The notes beneath the pieces are model-generated. The model was not told the origin of the DNA and ran no database searches. It saw only the letters and a program-made list of their open reading frames with translations. DNA of 64,000 bases from a virus. Positions 38,302 through 48,023 of the stretch are shown piece after piece; the first letter of the stretch is position 1; each line of letters opens with the position of its first letter. Location of the stretch: IMG/VR virus record IMGVR_UViG_3300027833_000015, positions 1 through 64,000 of that record, one strand, 5' to 3'. The translations under genes were made by a program, and so were the position numbers.

Positions 38302-38325
38302 TTGGGCAACGATCAAGTCGCCCAA
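38302..38325 (-). other. Hairpin between gp23 and its terminator
   Basis: TTGGGCGAC and GTTGCCCAA form a 9-bp stem (one G-U) with a 6-base loop. No U-tract. It could protect the 3' end of the capsid mRNA. Role inferred. Confidence 0.45.
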
Positions 38326-38350
38326 TTCTTTCTACCGTACTACAATCGAC

Positions 38351-39688
38351 TTATGCAGAAACCATCAGGTTGTCCACTCGGAAGATACGATAGTACTGGT
38401 TGGTTTTTGCAGTAGCAAGACCGTTTGCAGGAGTGTCTCCAACAAAAGGATTAGACGCCATACCATAACGAGTCTTGAACCCGATACGTGGTTGGAAGTC
38501 ATTCTCGCCAACAGCACGAACCATTTGCAGAGGAACGTATGGGCAGTAGAATATACCTGCGTCATAAGCGTTTGTTCCTTTGTAACCAACAGTGACATAG
38601 TCGCTGACGGCATATGGATCGATGTATACACGCAGACGACCGTTCAGAACACCAGCAAAGGTGTTGCCAGTATCATCTACTTGCAGGTTAGCAGCGATTG
38701 CAGGAGCGTAGTCCAGCATGCCAGAAGCAACAAGAGCAGTAGCAACGTCAGAAGAGACGATAGCAACGTTTCCTTTACCACGACGAGTTTCTTTCGCGAT
38801 AACGTTTGCTTCACGGTCAAGTTGTACCAACAGACCTTTGAACTTCTCAGCAGACCAACGTCCATCAGCATCAGTGCTGAGGTCGAAGATACCATTGATT
38901 GCAGTGTTAGCAGTGCTAGCACCAGTTTTTGCTTGACTGTTTACAGTACGGATAACTTCACGGTTGATTTCAGCAAGGATCTCAACAGAAAGAATGTTAG
39001 CAAGTTCTGATTCAGCGTCAAGACCGTGGATTGCTTTCAGGTCTTGTGCAAGTTCAATGGTGTACTCTGCTTTCAGGGCACGTGACTTTGCTTCAACTGC
39101 TGCTTTCTCAATGGTGAAACCCATTTCGGCGAAATCGCCTCCAGTGTTACCCAATGCTTCAGCGGCAGCAGTAGTGATACCACCACCAACAGTTGGACCA
39201 GTTCGTTGGTCATCGATAGTGCTATCAGCGTCAGTGTCAGTAAGACCACCAAGACCAGAAGGACCACCAGTTTGTGTTACAGAAGAGTCGCCAGAGAAAG
39301 GTGTTAATGCTTCACCGAACAATGCCTCGTCACCATTTGTTGCTCCACCTTTAGTGGTCTTGTACTTGCTCTTCATAGCGAAGATCAAACCAGTAGGACC
39401 AGTCATTGGTTGAACACCACAGATGTCGTATGCCATCAGGTTAGGCATGGCACGACGAACGAGTGAAATCAGTACTGGATTCCAGTTAGCGACGTTTGCG
39501 CCAGTAGCGTTTGCAGCAGTTTCAGTCATAAACTGAGACTGACTACCTTCAGCAATCATTGCACGTTCTTGGTTTTCAAGAATGGCAGCAGTTACATTGC
39601 GACGGTGACGGTCTGTGATGTTGCCAGCAGACTCTTCGTTTAATACTGGTGCCCATTTTGAGACCAGTGATTCGTAGTTAATTTCCAT
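38351..39688 (-). CDS. 23: gp23 major capsid protein
   Basis: 445 aa, HK97-fold capsid subunit. SLVSKWAPVLNEE, NWNPVLISLVRRAMPNLMAYDICGVQPM and TGPTGLIFAM are hallmark gp23 segments; GYKGTNAYDAGIFYCPYVPLQ near the C-terminus is the P-domain region. FMTE before TAANATGAN near residue 57 fits a gp21 cleavage site (x-x-E). AAGGAG before the ATG. Followed by a strong terminator. Confidence 0.97.
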   Translation of the reverse strand: MEINYESLVSKWAPVLNEESAGNITDRHRRNVTAAILENQERAMIAEGSQSQFMTETAANATGANVANWNPVLISLVRRAMPNLMAYDICGVQPMTGPTGLIFAMKSKYKTTKGGATNGDEALFGEALTPFSGDSSVTQTGGPSGLGGLTDTDADSTIDDQRTGPTVGGGITTAAAEALGNTGGDFAEMGFTIEKAAVEAKSRALKAEYTIELAQDLKAIHGLDAESELANILSVEILAEINREVIRTVNSQAKTGASTANTAINGIFDLSTDADGRWSAEKFKGLLVQLDREANVIAKETRRGKGNVAIVSSDVATALVASGMLDYAPAIAANLQVDDTGNTFAGVLNGRLRVYIDPYAVSDYVTVGYKGTNAYDAGIFYCPYVPLQMVRAVGENDFQPRIGFKTRYGMASNPFVGDTPANGLATAKTNQYYRIFRVDNLMVSA

Positions 39689-39718
39689 TTAAAATACTCC
39701 TTGAGAGTGTTATGGGTT

Positions 39719-40747
39719 TTACTTTTGGTTTGTGTTGCGTATTGCCTGCAAGTATGAGGACATAGACGGAGCAACTTCTTCAGTCAATGCAACAGCATCG
39801 TCTTCAGTAACTACTTCTTCTGCGACTTCAACACTTTTGGCGAAGAAAGATTCTTTGACAGTGGCAACTTTGTATGCAAATGTTTCAGCATCTTCAAAGT
39901 CTACACTTTCAACTAACTTTTCAAACTTTTCTGCTTGGGTGTCTGCAAGATCAGCAATTGCTTCAGAGACGATTGCGCTCCGAGTCAATACTTCAACATG
40001 CTCGCCCAATACGATTGCGTCTTCAGTAGTTCTGTTGAGTGCCTCTTCGAGTTCCTCAACTTGATCTGCTAAATCATCAACCAGGTCTACCTTTGAGTCA
40101 GGCACTTCAATGTAAGACTCAACGAACAATCCTTTCAGATTCTCCATGAAGTTCTCAGCGATTTCAGCACGCAGACCGTTTTGAATAGCAACTTCGTTCT
40201 CTGCCATCCAGTTCTCAACTACATAGTTCAGGTAGGAATCTACTTTCTCGACCAACTCAGAGTTCTGCGTAGCAGTCTCTTCAGCGAGTTTGTCTTCGTA
40301 AGCAGTTTCAATTCGCTCAACTTCTTCAGCGAGTTTTGATTTCAATGCTGCTTCAAAGATGACAGCGGTCTTAACTTTAAACTCTTCGGAAAGAGTTGCT
40401 TCAGACTCAACCAACGCAGTCAATTCTTCAGAGTAGTCTTCGGCAGATTCTTCTGCAACAAAGTCTTCTTCAGAAAGGTCAACGTCTTCGCCCATAACAC
40501 CACCGTAAGCAGCAGAAAGAGATGCTTTATTCATCCCACTCAACTTGCTATACATGGCGTTGATCATAGCACCTTTGGTTTTTGGCATTGGATCGCTGTT
40601 CTTCTTGTCACCCTTACGTGCTGGTGCGCTAGAAGTAGCATCAGTTGTTTTGTCTACCGACGCAACAGACTGCTGTTCAGCGTTCTTCATGTCATGTACT
40701 GCTTCTACAACTTCGTCTTGAAGTTCTATATTGTTTTCTTCATCCAT
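39719..40747 (-). CDS. 22: gp22 prohead scaffold
   Basis: 342 aa. Core protein on which the capsid assembles; later cut by gp21. Strongly acidic and alpha-helical, with long Glu/Ala-rich coiled-coil stretches, and N-terminal MDEENNIELQDEVVEAV. Its place between gp21 and gp23 settles the identity. AAAGGAG before the ATG. Confidence 0.92.
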   Translation of the reverse strand: MDEENNIELQDEVVEAVHDMKNAEQQSVASVDKTTDATSSAPARKGDKKNSDPMPKTKGAMINAMYSKLSGMNKASLSAAYGGVMGEDVDLSEEDFVAEESAEDYSEELTALVESEATLSEEFKVKTAVIFEAALKSKLAEEVERIETAYEDKLAEETATQNSELVEKVDSYLNYVVENWMAENEVAIQNGLRAEIAENFMENLKGLFVESYIEVPDSKVDLVDDLADQVEELEEALNRTTEDAIVLGEHVEVLTRSAIVSEAIADLADTQAEKFEKLVESVDFEDAETFAYKVATVKESFFAKSVEVAEEVVTEDDAVALTEEVAPSMSSYLQAIRNTNQK

Positions 40748-40759
40748 AATGGACTCCTT

Positions 40760-41425
40760 TTATAAGGTTTCTTTTAGGGAGGAGAGGAAATTTTTGAACT
40801 CACGAGTTTGCTCAGCATACGAATATACTTTGCTAGAAGGAGTAATGATTTCAGTCTCTTGTTCTTCACATATTTCCTGCGCGACGAGAATGCCTTTGTT
40901 CCATACCCAATCCACACCTTCCATGATTCCGTTTACGAAAGCACCAGGAGCGGATGGATCCTGTACAATATCAATTGTACTTAAAACAAAGTCTTCTCCG
41001 ACATACGAGGCACCGCCACGTTGCACAAGACTACCCATACCACGAGTTGAGACACCAAGGTTGACCCCACCAGAAAGCAAACCTTTTACGATTTTACCCA
41101 TGGGAGTATCTAATATTGATGCCTTTCCGATCACGTCATTGCCTTCAAAATGAAGGTCAGTGATGAGATGCGAAACTTTGTCGAGGTTGACTGTTGGACC
41201 ATCTGGATGGTTCAACTCGCCAACTGCTCGGTTCTTTGAAACTTGCTCTTCAACATACTTGTCTACAGCAGACTGCATAGTCTTCTTCGGGTAGACTCTA
41301 CCGTTCCGATTCTTTTGCTCTGCCTGTGCAAATACACCTTCGATGGTGAAAGACTTTTCGCCTTTCTCATTTTTCTCGACGATGCATTGAACATTTTGTT
41401 CGTTGAATTCAGCGATCAGTTTCAT
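40760..41425 (-). CDS. 21: gp21 prohead protease
   Basis: 221 aa. Serine protease that matures the prohead. GELNHPDGP (catalytic His) and GVSTRGMGS (catalytic Ser) are visible; KKNRNGRVYP-like QKNRNGRVYPKKTM is the conserved N-terminal segment, and TPSSKVYSYAEQTREF marks the C-terminal tail. Confidence 0.95.
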   Translation of the reverse strand: MKLIAEFNEQNVQCIVEKNEKGEKSFTIEGVFAQAEQKNRNGRVYPKKTMQSAVDKYVEEQVSKNRAVGELNHPDGPTVNLDKVSHLITDLHFEGNDVIGKASILDTPMGKIVKGLLSGGVNLGVSTRGMGSLVQRGGASYVGEDFVLSTIDIVQDPSAPGAFVNGIMEGVDWVWNKGILVAQEICEEQETEIITPSSKVYSYAEQTREFKNFLSSLKETL

Positions 41426-41625
41426 TAAAATAATTCCTTGATTGCGGTCTCTATTGATTTTACAGCGTCCTTTTCAGAACGGAAGGTGTCGAGATGGTCA
41501 CCGTCAATGTATGCTTCAAAACCTTTATTGGTCTTGTATACAGCGCACTTTACTTTCTTGTGCTTCTTGCTGTACACAAGGTCACCCTTTGGGGTTTTGC
41601 TGCGAATTTCTGAAAAGTATTTCAT
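41425..41625 (-). CDS. 68: gp68 prohead core protein
   Basis: 66 aa, basic: MKYFSEIRSKTPKGDLVYSK, ending SIETAIKELF. Position between gp67 and gp21 matches T4 gene 68; sequence similarity is not strong to my eye. Its stop overlaps the gp21 start. A TATAAATA stands 7 bases before the ATG. Confidence 0.7.
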   Translation of the reverse strand: MKYFSEIRSKTPKGDLVYSKKHKKVKCAVYKTNKGFEAYIDGDHLDTFRSEKDAVKSIETAIKELF

Positions 41626-41631
41626 ACTGTT

Positions 41632-41639
41632 TATTTATA
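41632..41639 (-). promoter_or_regulatory. T4-type late promoter (TATAAATA)
   Basis: Exact TATAAATA on the minus strand. Only 7 bp before the gp68 ATG, so it probably serves gp21 and beyond. Confidence 0.6.
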
Positions 41640-41645
41640 CTAATC

Positions 41646-42089
41646 CTATTCTTCGTCTTCATCATCAGACAAAATATCTTCTATGTCTGATTCTGCTTCG
41701 TCTTCGTCGTAGAGACCAAGAGCATCTTCTGGTTCTTCATGCTCATCATCGCCACCCAGATCGATATCTAAGACATCTTCTGGTTCTTCATCTGCTAATA
41801 GAGCATCAACTTCTGCTTCTACTTCAGGGTCCAACTCTTCTTCTTCAACGTCGGAATCAATTTCTTCTTCCTCAGTTTCTTCTTCCTCAGTTTCTTCTTC
41901 CTCTTCCTGACCATTATACACAATATTGGCAATGCGTACTTTTTCCTGAGCAAGAGCGTCATCGATCTTACCTGCCATCAGGTCAGCAAATATCTTACCT
42001 GAGTCAAGTGTTTCGTTGCCTTTGATTGAGTGCAACAGGTCGTCTATACTTGGTGTAATAACTTCCACGTCCATTGTATCGTCTTCCAT
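41646..42089 (-). CDS. 67: gp67 prohead core protein, very acidic
   Basis: 147 aa. KIDDALAQEKVRIANIVYN (about 40-58) recalls T4 gp67; then a long Glu/Asp tail (about 60-147) nearly without other residues. T4 gp67 is about 80 aa, so the acidic tail is extended. It is an abundant core protein, cut by gp21. GGAG lies before the ATG, with TATAAACT (42122-42115), a possible late promoter, 26 bp upstream. Confidence 0.82.
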   Translation of the reverse strand: MEDDTMDVEVITPSIDDLLHSIKGNETLDSGKIFADLMAGKIDDALAQEKVRIANIVYNGQEEEEETEEEETEEEEIDSDVEEEELDPEVEAEVDALLADEEPEDVLDIDLGGDDEHEEPEDALGLYDEDEAESDIEDILSDDEDEE

Positions 42090-42133
42090 AATATTCTCCA
42101 GTTTTATACGTTACAGTTTATATAGGACAAGGA

Positions 42134-43708
42134 TTAACCTTGTTCCTTTTCGTCATCTTCAGCGTCGACTTCGACTTCACCAGATTCAATTTCCGCTTGC
42201 ATCTGCTTCTTCATGTCTTCCGCTTCTTCTTTGGTAAACCTGAACACGTTAGTCATTACCCAATCTTTGCTCAGGTATTCACCAACATATTGTGCTGCTT
42301 GATCGACCAGTTGAAGTCTTTGTGTCAATACCTCTGCGTCTTTCAACTCAGTGTAGTGATTGTCTTTGTAGAACTCAACACGAACACGGTTGTGGAAAAG
42401 TTCTTTCCAATCAGCGTCTGTTATAACACCCTTCAGTATCAACTGCTGACGCAGGATATGGGTGAACAACTTGCCGAACCGCTGGCGTAGTCGAGTGATA
42501 AACTTCTGAAACTTGATTTCTTCTCGGTTGATCTCTGTAGCACGACCGAGGGAGTATGCTGACTCTTGCTCAAGGCGAGACACAGGCACGTTCAATGCTT
42601 GGTATACTTTGCGCTGGAAGTATTTGACGTCATCAATCTCGCCAAGGTTTGTGCCACCTGGAAGTGTAGTCACTTCAGTACCACGACCACCTTCACGACG
42701 AGGCAACCAGAAGTCATCCAGCATAGACATATGCTTGCGGGAGTCTTTCAATTCACCAGTGCTTTGATCGTACACAAGTTTGTTGCGGTAGCGTGTCATC
42801 AAATCATTGACATACTGTTCTGATTTACCCTTCGGCATGTTACCAGTATCAACGTAGAAGATTCGACGTTCTGGTGCACGTGCTAAACGATAGATGATCA
42901 GAGAGTCTTCCATCATACGCAGTTGGTTGATAGGACGCAGTGCTTTGTGTAAGTGGGAGATGACTCGTGACTTTGTTTCGTCAAGCAGACCAGAGGTCAC
43001 ATAACTCACAGAGTCATTACTCAGACGAACAGCACTGGTCTTTGCACCTGCTGTTATAGTAGCGTTGGCATTCTTCTTATCATTACCGTTCTTCTCATTG
43101 TAGATATAATATTCTTCTACCTTGTCAACAACGTCGACGCCAGTCGCTGGGTCTTTCTTCTTTACAACCTGTTTAACCTTGCGCACTTTAAGAGCATCGA
43201 TGTAACGAACTTCTTGTATGCCTTCTTTTGTTTTACTTGAGTCGACGATTAGGTGGTGGTACAATCGTCCGTCTACATACCAAGAGCGGAATATGTCGTG
43301 CGCTCTTTCGTTGAATGTAAGCATGTTGAGCACATGTTGAAATTCTACATGCACTTTCTTCTTGAGAGATTCAGACATATCAACACCGTCGAGGTTTAAC
43401 TCAACAACGTTCTCGTCGTCGGGGACTACAATTGCCTCGTTGACGATTTCTTCAATTGCCATATCTACTTCTGGGTGTGTAGCGTTGGCGCGATATTTGC
43501 GAATCTGATCTGCTTGGTCTTTAAATTGGAGGTCAGCATATATGTCCATATGCGTGCCGTAATGACTGGATGGCGAGGTTACATAACCAGTGCCGTCATC
43601 GTCTGTAGGTGCTACAACGGATGCAGCGGGAATTGGATCAACCGCTTGCTGGTCTTTCTTAGATCGGTTTATTTCGAAACCGAAAAGTTTGATACCGTTA
43701 TCTGCCAT
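42134..43708 (-). CDS. 20: gp20 portal protein
   Basis: 524 aa, the dodecameric DNA gate of the head. MADNGIKLFGFEINRSKK, DMAIEEIVNEAIV, LPGGTNLGEIDDVKYFQRKVY, LEQESAYSLGRATEINREE and KFQKFITRLRQRFGKLF are characteristic. Length matches T4 gp20. Very good synteny. Confidence 0.97.
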   Translation of the reverse strand: MADNGIKLFGFEINRSKKDQQAVDPIPAASVVAPTDDDGTGYVTSPSSHYGTHMDIYADLQFKDQADQIRKYRANATHPEVDMAIEEIVNEAIVVPDDENVVELNLDGVDMSESLKKKVHVEFQHVLNMLTFNERAHDIFRSWYVDGRLYHHLIVDSSKTKEGIQEVRYIDALKVRKVKQVVKKKDPATGVDVVDKVEEYYIYNEKNGNDKKNANATITAGAKTSAVRLSNDSVSYVTSGLLDETKSRVISHLHKALRPINQLRMMEDSLIIYRLARAPERRIFYVDTGNMPKGKSEQYVNDLMTRYRNKLVYDQSTGELKDSRKHMSMLDDFWLPRREGGRGTEVTTLPGGTNLGEIDDVKYFQRKVYQALNVPVSRLEQESAYSLGRATEINREEIKFQKFITRLRQRFGKLFTHILRQQLILKGVITDADWKELFHNRVRVEFYKDNHYTELKDAEVLTQRLQLVDQAAQYVGEYLSKDWVMTNVFRFTKEEAEDMKKQMQAEIESGEVEVDAEDDEKEQG

Positions 43709-43741
43709 TTTGTTTTCCTGTTTGGTAATACAATAATATAA

Positions 43742-43775
43742 TAAAAAGCAGGAGGAGTTTCCCCCTCCTGCTTAT
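43742..43775 (-). terminator. Rho-independent terminator after gp19
   Basis: Stem AGCAGGAGG/CCTCCTGCT (10 bp with the flanking A-T) and 8-base loop, then TTTTTATTATA on the minus strand. It separates the tail-tube operon from the portal operon. Confidence 0.93.
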
Positions 43776-43796
43776 ACTTAGGACGACTCGCCAACC

Positions 43797-44336
43797 TTAG
43801 TTGGTGTTGTCGTTTGTCCAGTAGTCATACTCAATAGTAACAGTGAACTGCTCGATCTCGCTTTGTTGTGAATAGTCGAGTTCGATAGCAGATATCTGCG
43901 TTGGGAAACAGTTCTTCAAGAAGTAAGTCTTGATAGGAGACTGAATCTGATCGAGTTGTATAACTTCAATGTTGGTCGCATATGTACCAACGCCAGAGTT
44001 ATTTGCAAACACACCAGAGTTTCCACCATGAGTATTCATGCCATCCATCCATGCTTCGAATGCATCACGCACTGAGAAGTTTGTATCGTTATAGACAGTC
44101 ATTGTCCACGGTTCAAATGTACGGTCGCCCGCAAGTTTGACGATACGCCCACGGAATGGGACTTCGACAGGGTTGACTGTTGATGCAGGTAAGTTTGCTG
44201 CACGACACATGAAGTTAGTCAGTTCTTTGTTACCACCAGTATAACCTGGAAAGTTCACATTGACTTCGAACATGTTAGAGCGAGCACCGCCACCTGTTAA
44301 CTTCCCTTTGAAGTCATCTACACGTAAAATTGCCAT
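43797..44336 (-). CDS. 19: gp19 tail tube protein
   Basis: 179 aa. MAILRVDDFKGKLTGGGAR is typical; NFMCRAANLPASTVNPVEV, RGRIVKLAGDRTFEPWTMTVYND and EQFTVTIEYDYW complete the family pattern. Polymerises into the tube inside the sheath. AAGGAG before the ATG. Confidence 0.96.
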   Translation of the reverse strand: MAILRVDDFKGKLTGGGARSNMFEVNVNFPGYTGGNKELTNFMCRAANLPASTVNPVEVPFRGRIVKLAGDRTFEPWTMTVYNDTNFSVRDAFEAWMDGMNTHGGNSGVFANNSGVGTYATNIEVIQLDQIQSPIKTYFLKNCFPTQISAIELDYSQQSEIEQFTVTIEYDYWTNDNTN

Positions 44337-44360
44337 CTTTGTTTCTCCTTAGATGAGTTC

Positions 44361-46136
44361 TTAAGAAAGTGTACCAACAACTTCTTCAAAGTCAAGTCCA
44401 GCGCGAGTAGCGACGAAGTTGAGAGTGATAAAGTTGATAGAGTACGTTGGTTTGATGAATATAGAAGCAACCAATTCATTGCGCGCACGCACTTCATCAG
44501 TATTGTTTCTGCTATCACACTGGACGTAGAAGTCTTCGATACCACGACGCGATTGAATTTCACGCAGTAATGGTTCGACGATCGCTACCAATTCAGAGCG
44601 AGTAAATTCATCGTTAAACTCGAACATAAAGTTACGAGCAGCGAGTGCGACAGATTTCTCAACCGCAAGGAACAAACGACGAACATTGATGCGATCAAAC
44701 GCACTTGCTCGTGATTGCTTAGTCTTGTCACCGAACAACAGTATACCGCGACCAGCAAATTGTACGACTGGGTTTACACCAACTTTGTACAACTCATCAC
44801 GCTGTGCTTTGTTCGGGGAATATGCAAGACCAGTAGCACCGAAGTATTCACCGCGACGTTCGCCAGCAGGAGAGTACCATGGACCATAGGATGCATCAGT
44901 AGCAGCAAGCAATCCAGCAGTAGTTGAAGCGGCAGGCACATAGATGTACGTGTCGTTAAACTCGTCTGCAACTCGCAGATAGTTGTTATCAACCATCAGA
45001 TAGTTGGAAGCACTGAACTGGTTAGTGGTTTGGATAGTAGCGTCAACTGCGTTGACGTTGCCCACGACTGCTGCTCGGTTAGGAGAAGCAACAACAACGC
45101 AATCTTTGCGAGTTGCAGAAGCAATACCTACCAAGTTATTGACTACAGCGACATGATCTTCTTCTGTATTCATTCCTGGAGCGATAAGGATCTGGACATC
45201 TATCTCTTCTTTGTCTTCGAAGTGTGAGAACCCTGCTTGGTAATCAGCAACTTCAAGCACTGGGCAGTCACGACCGCCAGCAAACTGACCAGTGGCAGAA
45301 TCTTGTGACCATGTGTTTGCGCCAAAGTTTTGAACGGTTGGTCCACTAGGTGCTGTGCCCCAAAGTGTGCCGCCAATCATGTTATCCGAGTCGCCAAATT
45401 GGCCAAAGCGGACATAGTTTGAACCATTGTTTATAACGGTTCCGATGTAGTTGTCTCCACCATCAACAGTCTTTGCGCCTTTGGCAACAGAAACGTATGG
45501 GAAAACTTCGAGAACTGTGTTCTTAGTTCCGCTGATAAGACCTGCTTTGTCGACGACTGCAACGTGAATTTCGTCAAACTTGACATCGCCTTCGAGACTT
45601 GCTGCCCAAGGAGAAGTTCCTGGGAAACCATTAAAGGCAGCAGAATACTTCCAACCGTCATATGTGGCGGTCAGTGCAGCATCATCAAGGAGATCTGTTT
45701 TGAGTCGTTGGAACAATGATACTTCGATCGAGTTGCCAAGTTCTCCAGGATATTTTGCTAGGAACAACTGACTTCCAGCATAGGATTCAAATACTTTATC
45801 GTTTTCGATAAGTACTGGAACACTGCTAAGAGTGGCGTTCACTGCGCTGTCGCCAATCGGTGCTGAGTTGTTGACTTGACGGTTTAAGATAAGGTTTCCA
45901 GAGTATCGCAGATACTGCTCAGCAGAGTAGTAGTCTACAGCACGCAAGTTGTCGGGTGCCCCGAACTGTGATGCGAGTTGCTCTTTGTTTTGGACCCGTT
46001 GTGGATCGTTAACTGGACCCCATTTGAATTGCCCCACCATACCGCTTAAAGAAGTCTCAACATTTGGCGCAACGCCAGTTAGGTCGATTTCTTTAATAAC
46101 GATTGCTGGAGAAACAGAAGGTGTTGTAAGTGCCAT
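44361..46136 (-). CDS. 18: gp18 contractile tail sheath
   Basis: 591 aa. MALTTPSVSPAIVIKEIDLT, GPVNDPQRVQNKEQL, the C-terminal VNPVVQFAGRGILLFGDKT and INVRRLFLAVEKSVALAAR are hallmark sheath segments. The central part (protrusion domain) is variable. Late promoter at 46216. Confidence 0.97.
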   Translation of the reverse strand: MALTTPSVSPAIVIKEIDLTGVAPNVETSLSGMVGQFKWGPVNDPQRVQNKEQLASQFGAPDNLRAVDYYSAEQYLRYSGNLILNRQVNNSAPIGDSAVNATLSSVPVLIENDKVFESYAGSQLFLAKYPGELGNSIEVSLFQRLKTDLLDDAALTATYDGWKYSAAFNGFPGTSPWAASLEGDVKFDEIHVAVVDKAGLISGTKNTVLEVFPYVSVAKGAKTVDGGDNYIGTVINNGSNYVRFGQFGDSDNMIGGTLWGTAPSGPTVQNFGANTWSQDSATGQFAGGRDCPVLEVADYQAGFSHFEDKEEIDVQILIAPGMNTEEDHVAVVNNLVGIASATRKDCVVVASPNRAAVVGNVNAVDATIQTTNQFSASNYLMVDNNYLRVADEFNDTYIYVPAASTTAGLLAATDASYGPWYSPAGERRGEYFGATGLAYSPNKAQRDELYKVGVNPVVQFAGRGILLFGDKTKQSRASAFDRINVRRLFLAVEKSVALAARNFMFEFNDEFTRSELVAIVEPLLREIQSRRGIEDFYVQCDSRNNTDEVRARNELVASIFIKPTYSINFITLNFVATRAGLDFEEVVGTLS

Positions 46137-46215
46137 TTTCGTTTCCTCGTTTCGATCGAAAAATTATATGTATCATTATAAGAATGACACTCGCCATCGA
46201 GCGTTCACATGCTCT

Positions 46216-46223
46216 TATTTATA
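46216..46223 (-). promoter_or_regulatory. T4-type late promoter of gp18 (TATAAATA)
   Basis: Exact TATAAATA about 80 bp before the gp18 ATG, in the 104-bp gap below the 49-aa gene. Confidence 0.78.
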
Positions 46224-46240
46224 CCGATTGCTATTTACGA

Positions 46241-46390
46241 TTACCAGTGGTGAATTGCATTGGCGATGATGAACAAGCAGGTAGAGAAATTCACCACAAC
46301 AATGATTGTTCGGATGACCGCAACCTTGTCTGCATCTGAGTCTGTGTTGCCAGTCTTCTCACCGACTGCCTTCGCCCAGAGATTCCACAT
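46241..46390 (-). CDS. Conserved membrane protein after terminase, 49 aa
   Basis: Starts MWNLWAKAVGEKTGNTDSD, then a hydrophobic helix (about 25-45), ending AIHHW. Similar MW.LWAKA.GEK proteins follow gp17 in cyanophages as I recall. ATG four bases after the gp17 stop; upstream in-frame ATGs lie inside gp17. Function unknown. Confidence 0.75.
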   Translation of the reverse strand: MWNLWAKAVGEKTGNTDSDADKVAVIRTIIVVVNFSTCLFIIANAIHHW

Positions 46391-46394
46391 ATGC

Positions 46395-48023
46395 TTACCA
46401 GTCATCGTCATCCTTATGCAACATGCTCCATGGATCCATCTTTTCTTCGTATGTGATTTCTTCTGTGGTAGTTTGCTGGAAACCAAACGGTGGAACGTCC
46501 TCTTCAATCTGTTGCATTCTCTGGTCGAACATCATCTTCTTGATATCGATGTCAGTCAACTCTTGGAACATTGTGGTTGATGTCAGGTATCCAAACATAA
46601 CAAAGTTCATAACCAAATCATCGTGGTTACCAGAAGATGCTTCGTACGAGGCACCTTTGACTTCGAATGTAGATATCTCTAGTATAGTGTTCTCGTCTAC
46701 GATGTCAAGTTTATTTGTCTCCATCAGGTCTTTAAAACCAGAACAACCAAGACGCTTTATCCTTCTAGTCATCTCAACACCAATGCCACTCGACTTTGTC
46801 ATTGACTCCATGTGGACATTTTCATATTCCATCTCATGATAGATGCCCTGACAAACCAAAGCACCAGCATCATTTGATTCAATTACAACGTATGCCTGAT
46901 TGTAGGAATTCGCCCACTTATAGATAATATCAGGAAAGAGCAATGGAGAGATAAGATTGTTGCGATAGACAGCGACCTGCTTGAAAGGTCTGCTACTAAT
47001 ATCGATGACGTTAAACGTACTAAAATCCTGCCCCCTACCTTTCGCCACGTCGACACACATGACGTACTGAGAACCATTGCGAGGTTCATCGTATACCATT
47101 AAGTCTCCACCCTCGAGGATCTGTTTTGGTCTTGAGGTCTTCAGGTTCAACAGAGTTTCTGGATTGATCAGAGTATCGCCAGTTCCGAAGAACGTGTTTC
47201 CGAATTCCTGATCGAACTGTAATTGTGAAGTGTTAGCAATAGTCTCTTGCTTCCATGCCTCATCACGTCCTGGAACGTCCCACCAGTCAACACGGAATGG
47301 TTTGAATTCATTCACGCCCTGTACCGCACCTTCCCATATCTTATGGAACGGATTACCAATACCATTGGCAGTAGATGTCACGATGACCTTTGTGTTCTTA
47401 CCAGAAGATACAACAGGGTACGTTGATGTGTAGAACTCTGCTGCCTTTTCAACGAACGCAAACTCATCCATGAACAGTAGGTTGACCGACTGACCACGAA
47501 TGGAAGAACCTGATGTGGCGGCAGCGAATACTTTCGAGTTGTTGCTGAACTCAATCGTGCCTTTGTTCAGAGTCTTACATCCAGGTTGTAGGAAGAACGG
47601 GAGGTTCTCGAGCATCAGGGTAACACGAGAGAGCATCTCTCTGGCAGTTGCGCCTTTGTTTGCTACCACAGCAATGTTCTTCTCTGGGTGGAAGAGAGCA
47701 AACCAGAGGATGTATCCAACAGATGAGATAGACTTACCTGACTGGCGGCATGCCAGCACGATAGAGAATCGATTGCTATTGAAGTGGTTGAACATTTCTT
47801 CCTGATACGGATAAAGTTCAAACGGAACAAGACCATCGTTGAGGTTGATTACTTTGAGGTGAGTGCGAGCAAAGTATGCAGGGTCTGCCATACACTTGGC
47901 ATACTCAGCAACCTTGTCTTGAGTCCAGTCTTCTTCAATACCATCTTTCTTGACATGGGGATTGCCAAGGTAACTGGTATCGCCCTTATCCTTCGTCGTG
48001 TCTACTATCTTCGATGGTATCAT
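46395..48023 (-). CDS. 17: gp17 terminase large subunit
   Basis: 542 aa. DNA packaging motor. ATPase: Walker A ACRQSGKSIS (about 88-97), Walker B LLFMDEFAFV, coupling TSTANG. Nuclease: DVAKGRGQDFSTF and ESNDAGALVC, with the later Asp in NHDDLV. Size close to T4. It overlaps gp16 by 38 bases. Confidence 0.97.
   Translation of the reverse strand: MIPSKIVDTTKDKGDTSYLGNPHVKKDGIEEDWTQDKVAEYAKCMADPAYFARTHLKVINLNDGLVPFELYPYQEEMFNHFNSNRFSIVLACRQSGKSISSVGYILWFALFHPEKNIAVVANKGATAREMLSRVTLMLENLPFFLQPGCKTLNKGTIEFSNNSKVFAAATSGSSIRGQSVNLLFMDEFAFVEKAAEFYTSTYPVVSSGKNTKVIVTSTANGIGNPFHKIWEGAVQGVNEFKPFRVDWWDVPGRDEAWKQETIANTSQLQFDQEFGNTFFGTGDTLINPETLLNLKTSRPKQILEGGDLMVYDEPRNGSQYVMCVDVAKGRGQDFSTFNVIDISSRPFKQVAVYRNNLISPLLFPDIIYKWANSYNQAYVVIESNDAGALVCQGIYHEMEYENVHMESMTKSSGIGVEMTRRIKRLGCSGFKDLMETNKLDIVDENTILEISTFEVKGASYEASSGNHDDLVMNFVMFGYLTSTTMFQELTDIDIKKMMFDQRMQQIEEDVPPFGFQQTTTEEITYEEKMDPWSMLHKDDDDW

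Noticed and set aside
46391-46507. Longer upstream start for the 49-aa membrane protein
   Set aside because: Would run through the end of gp17 and add residues absent from the MW.LWAKA family start.
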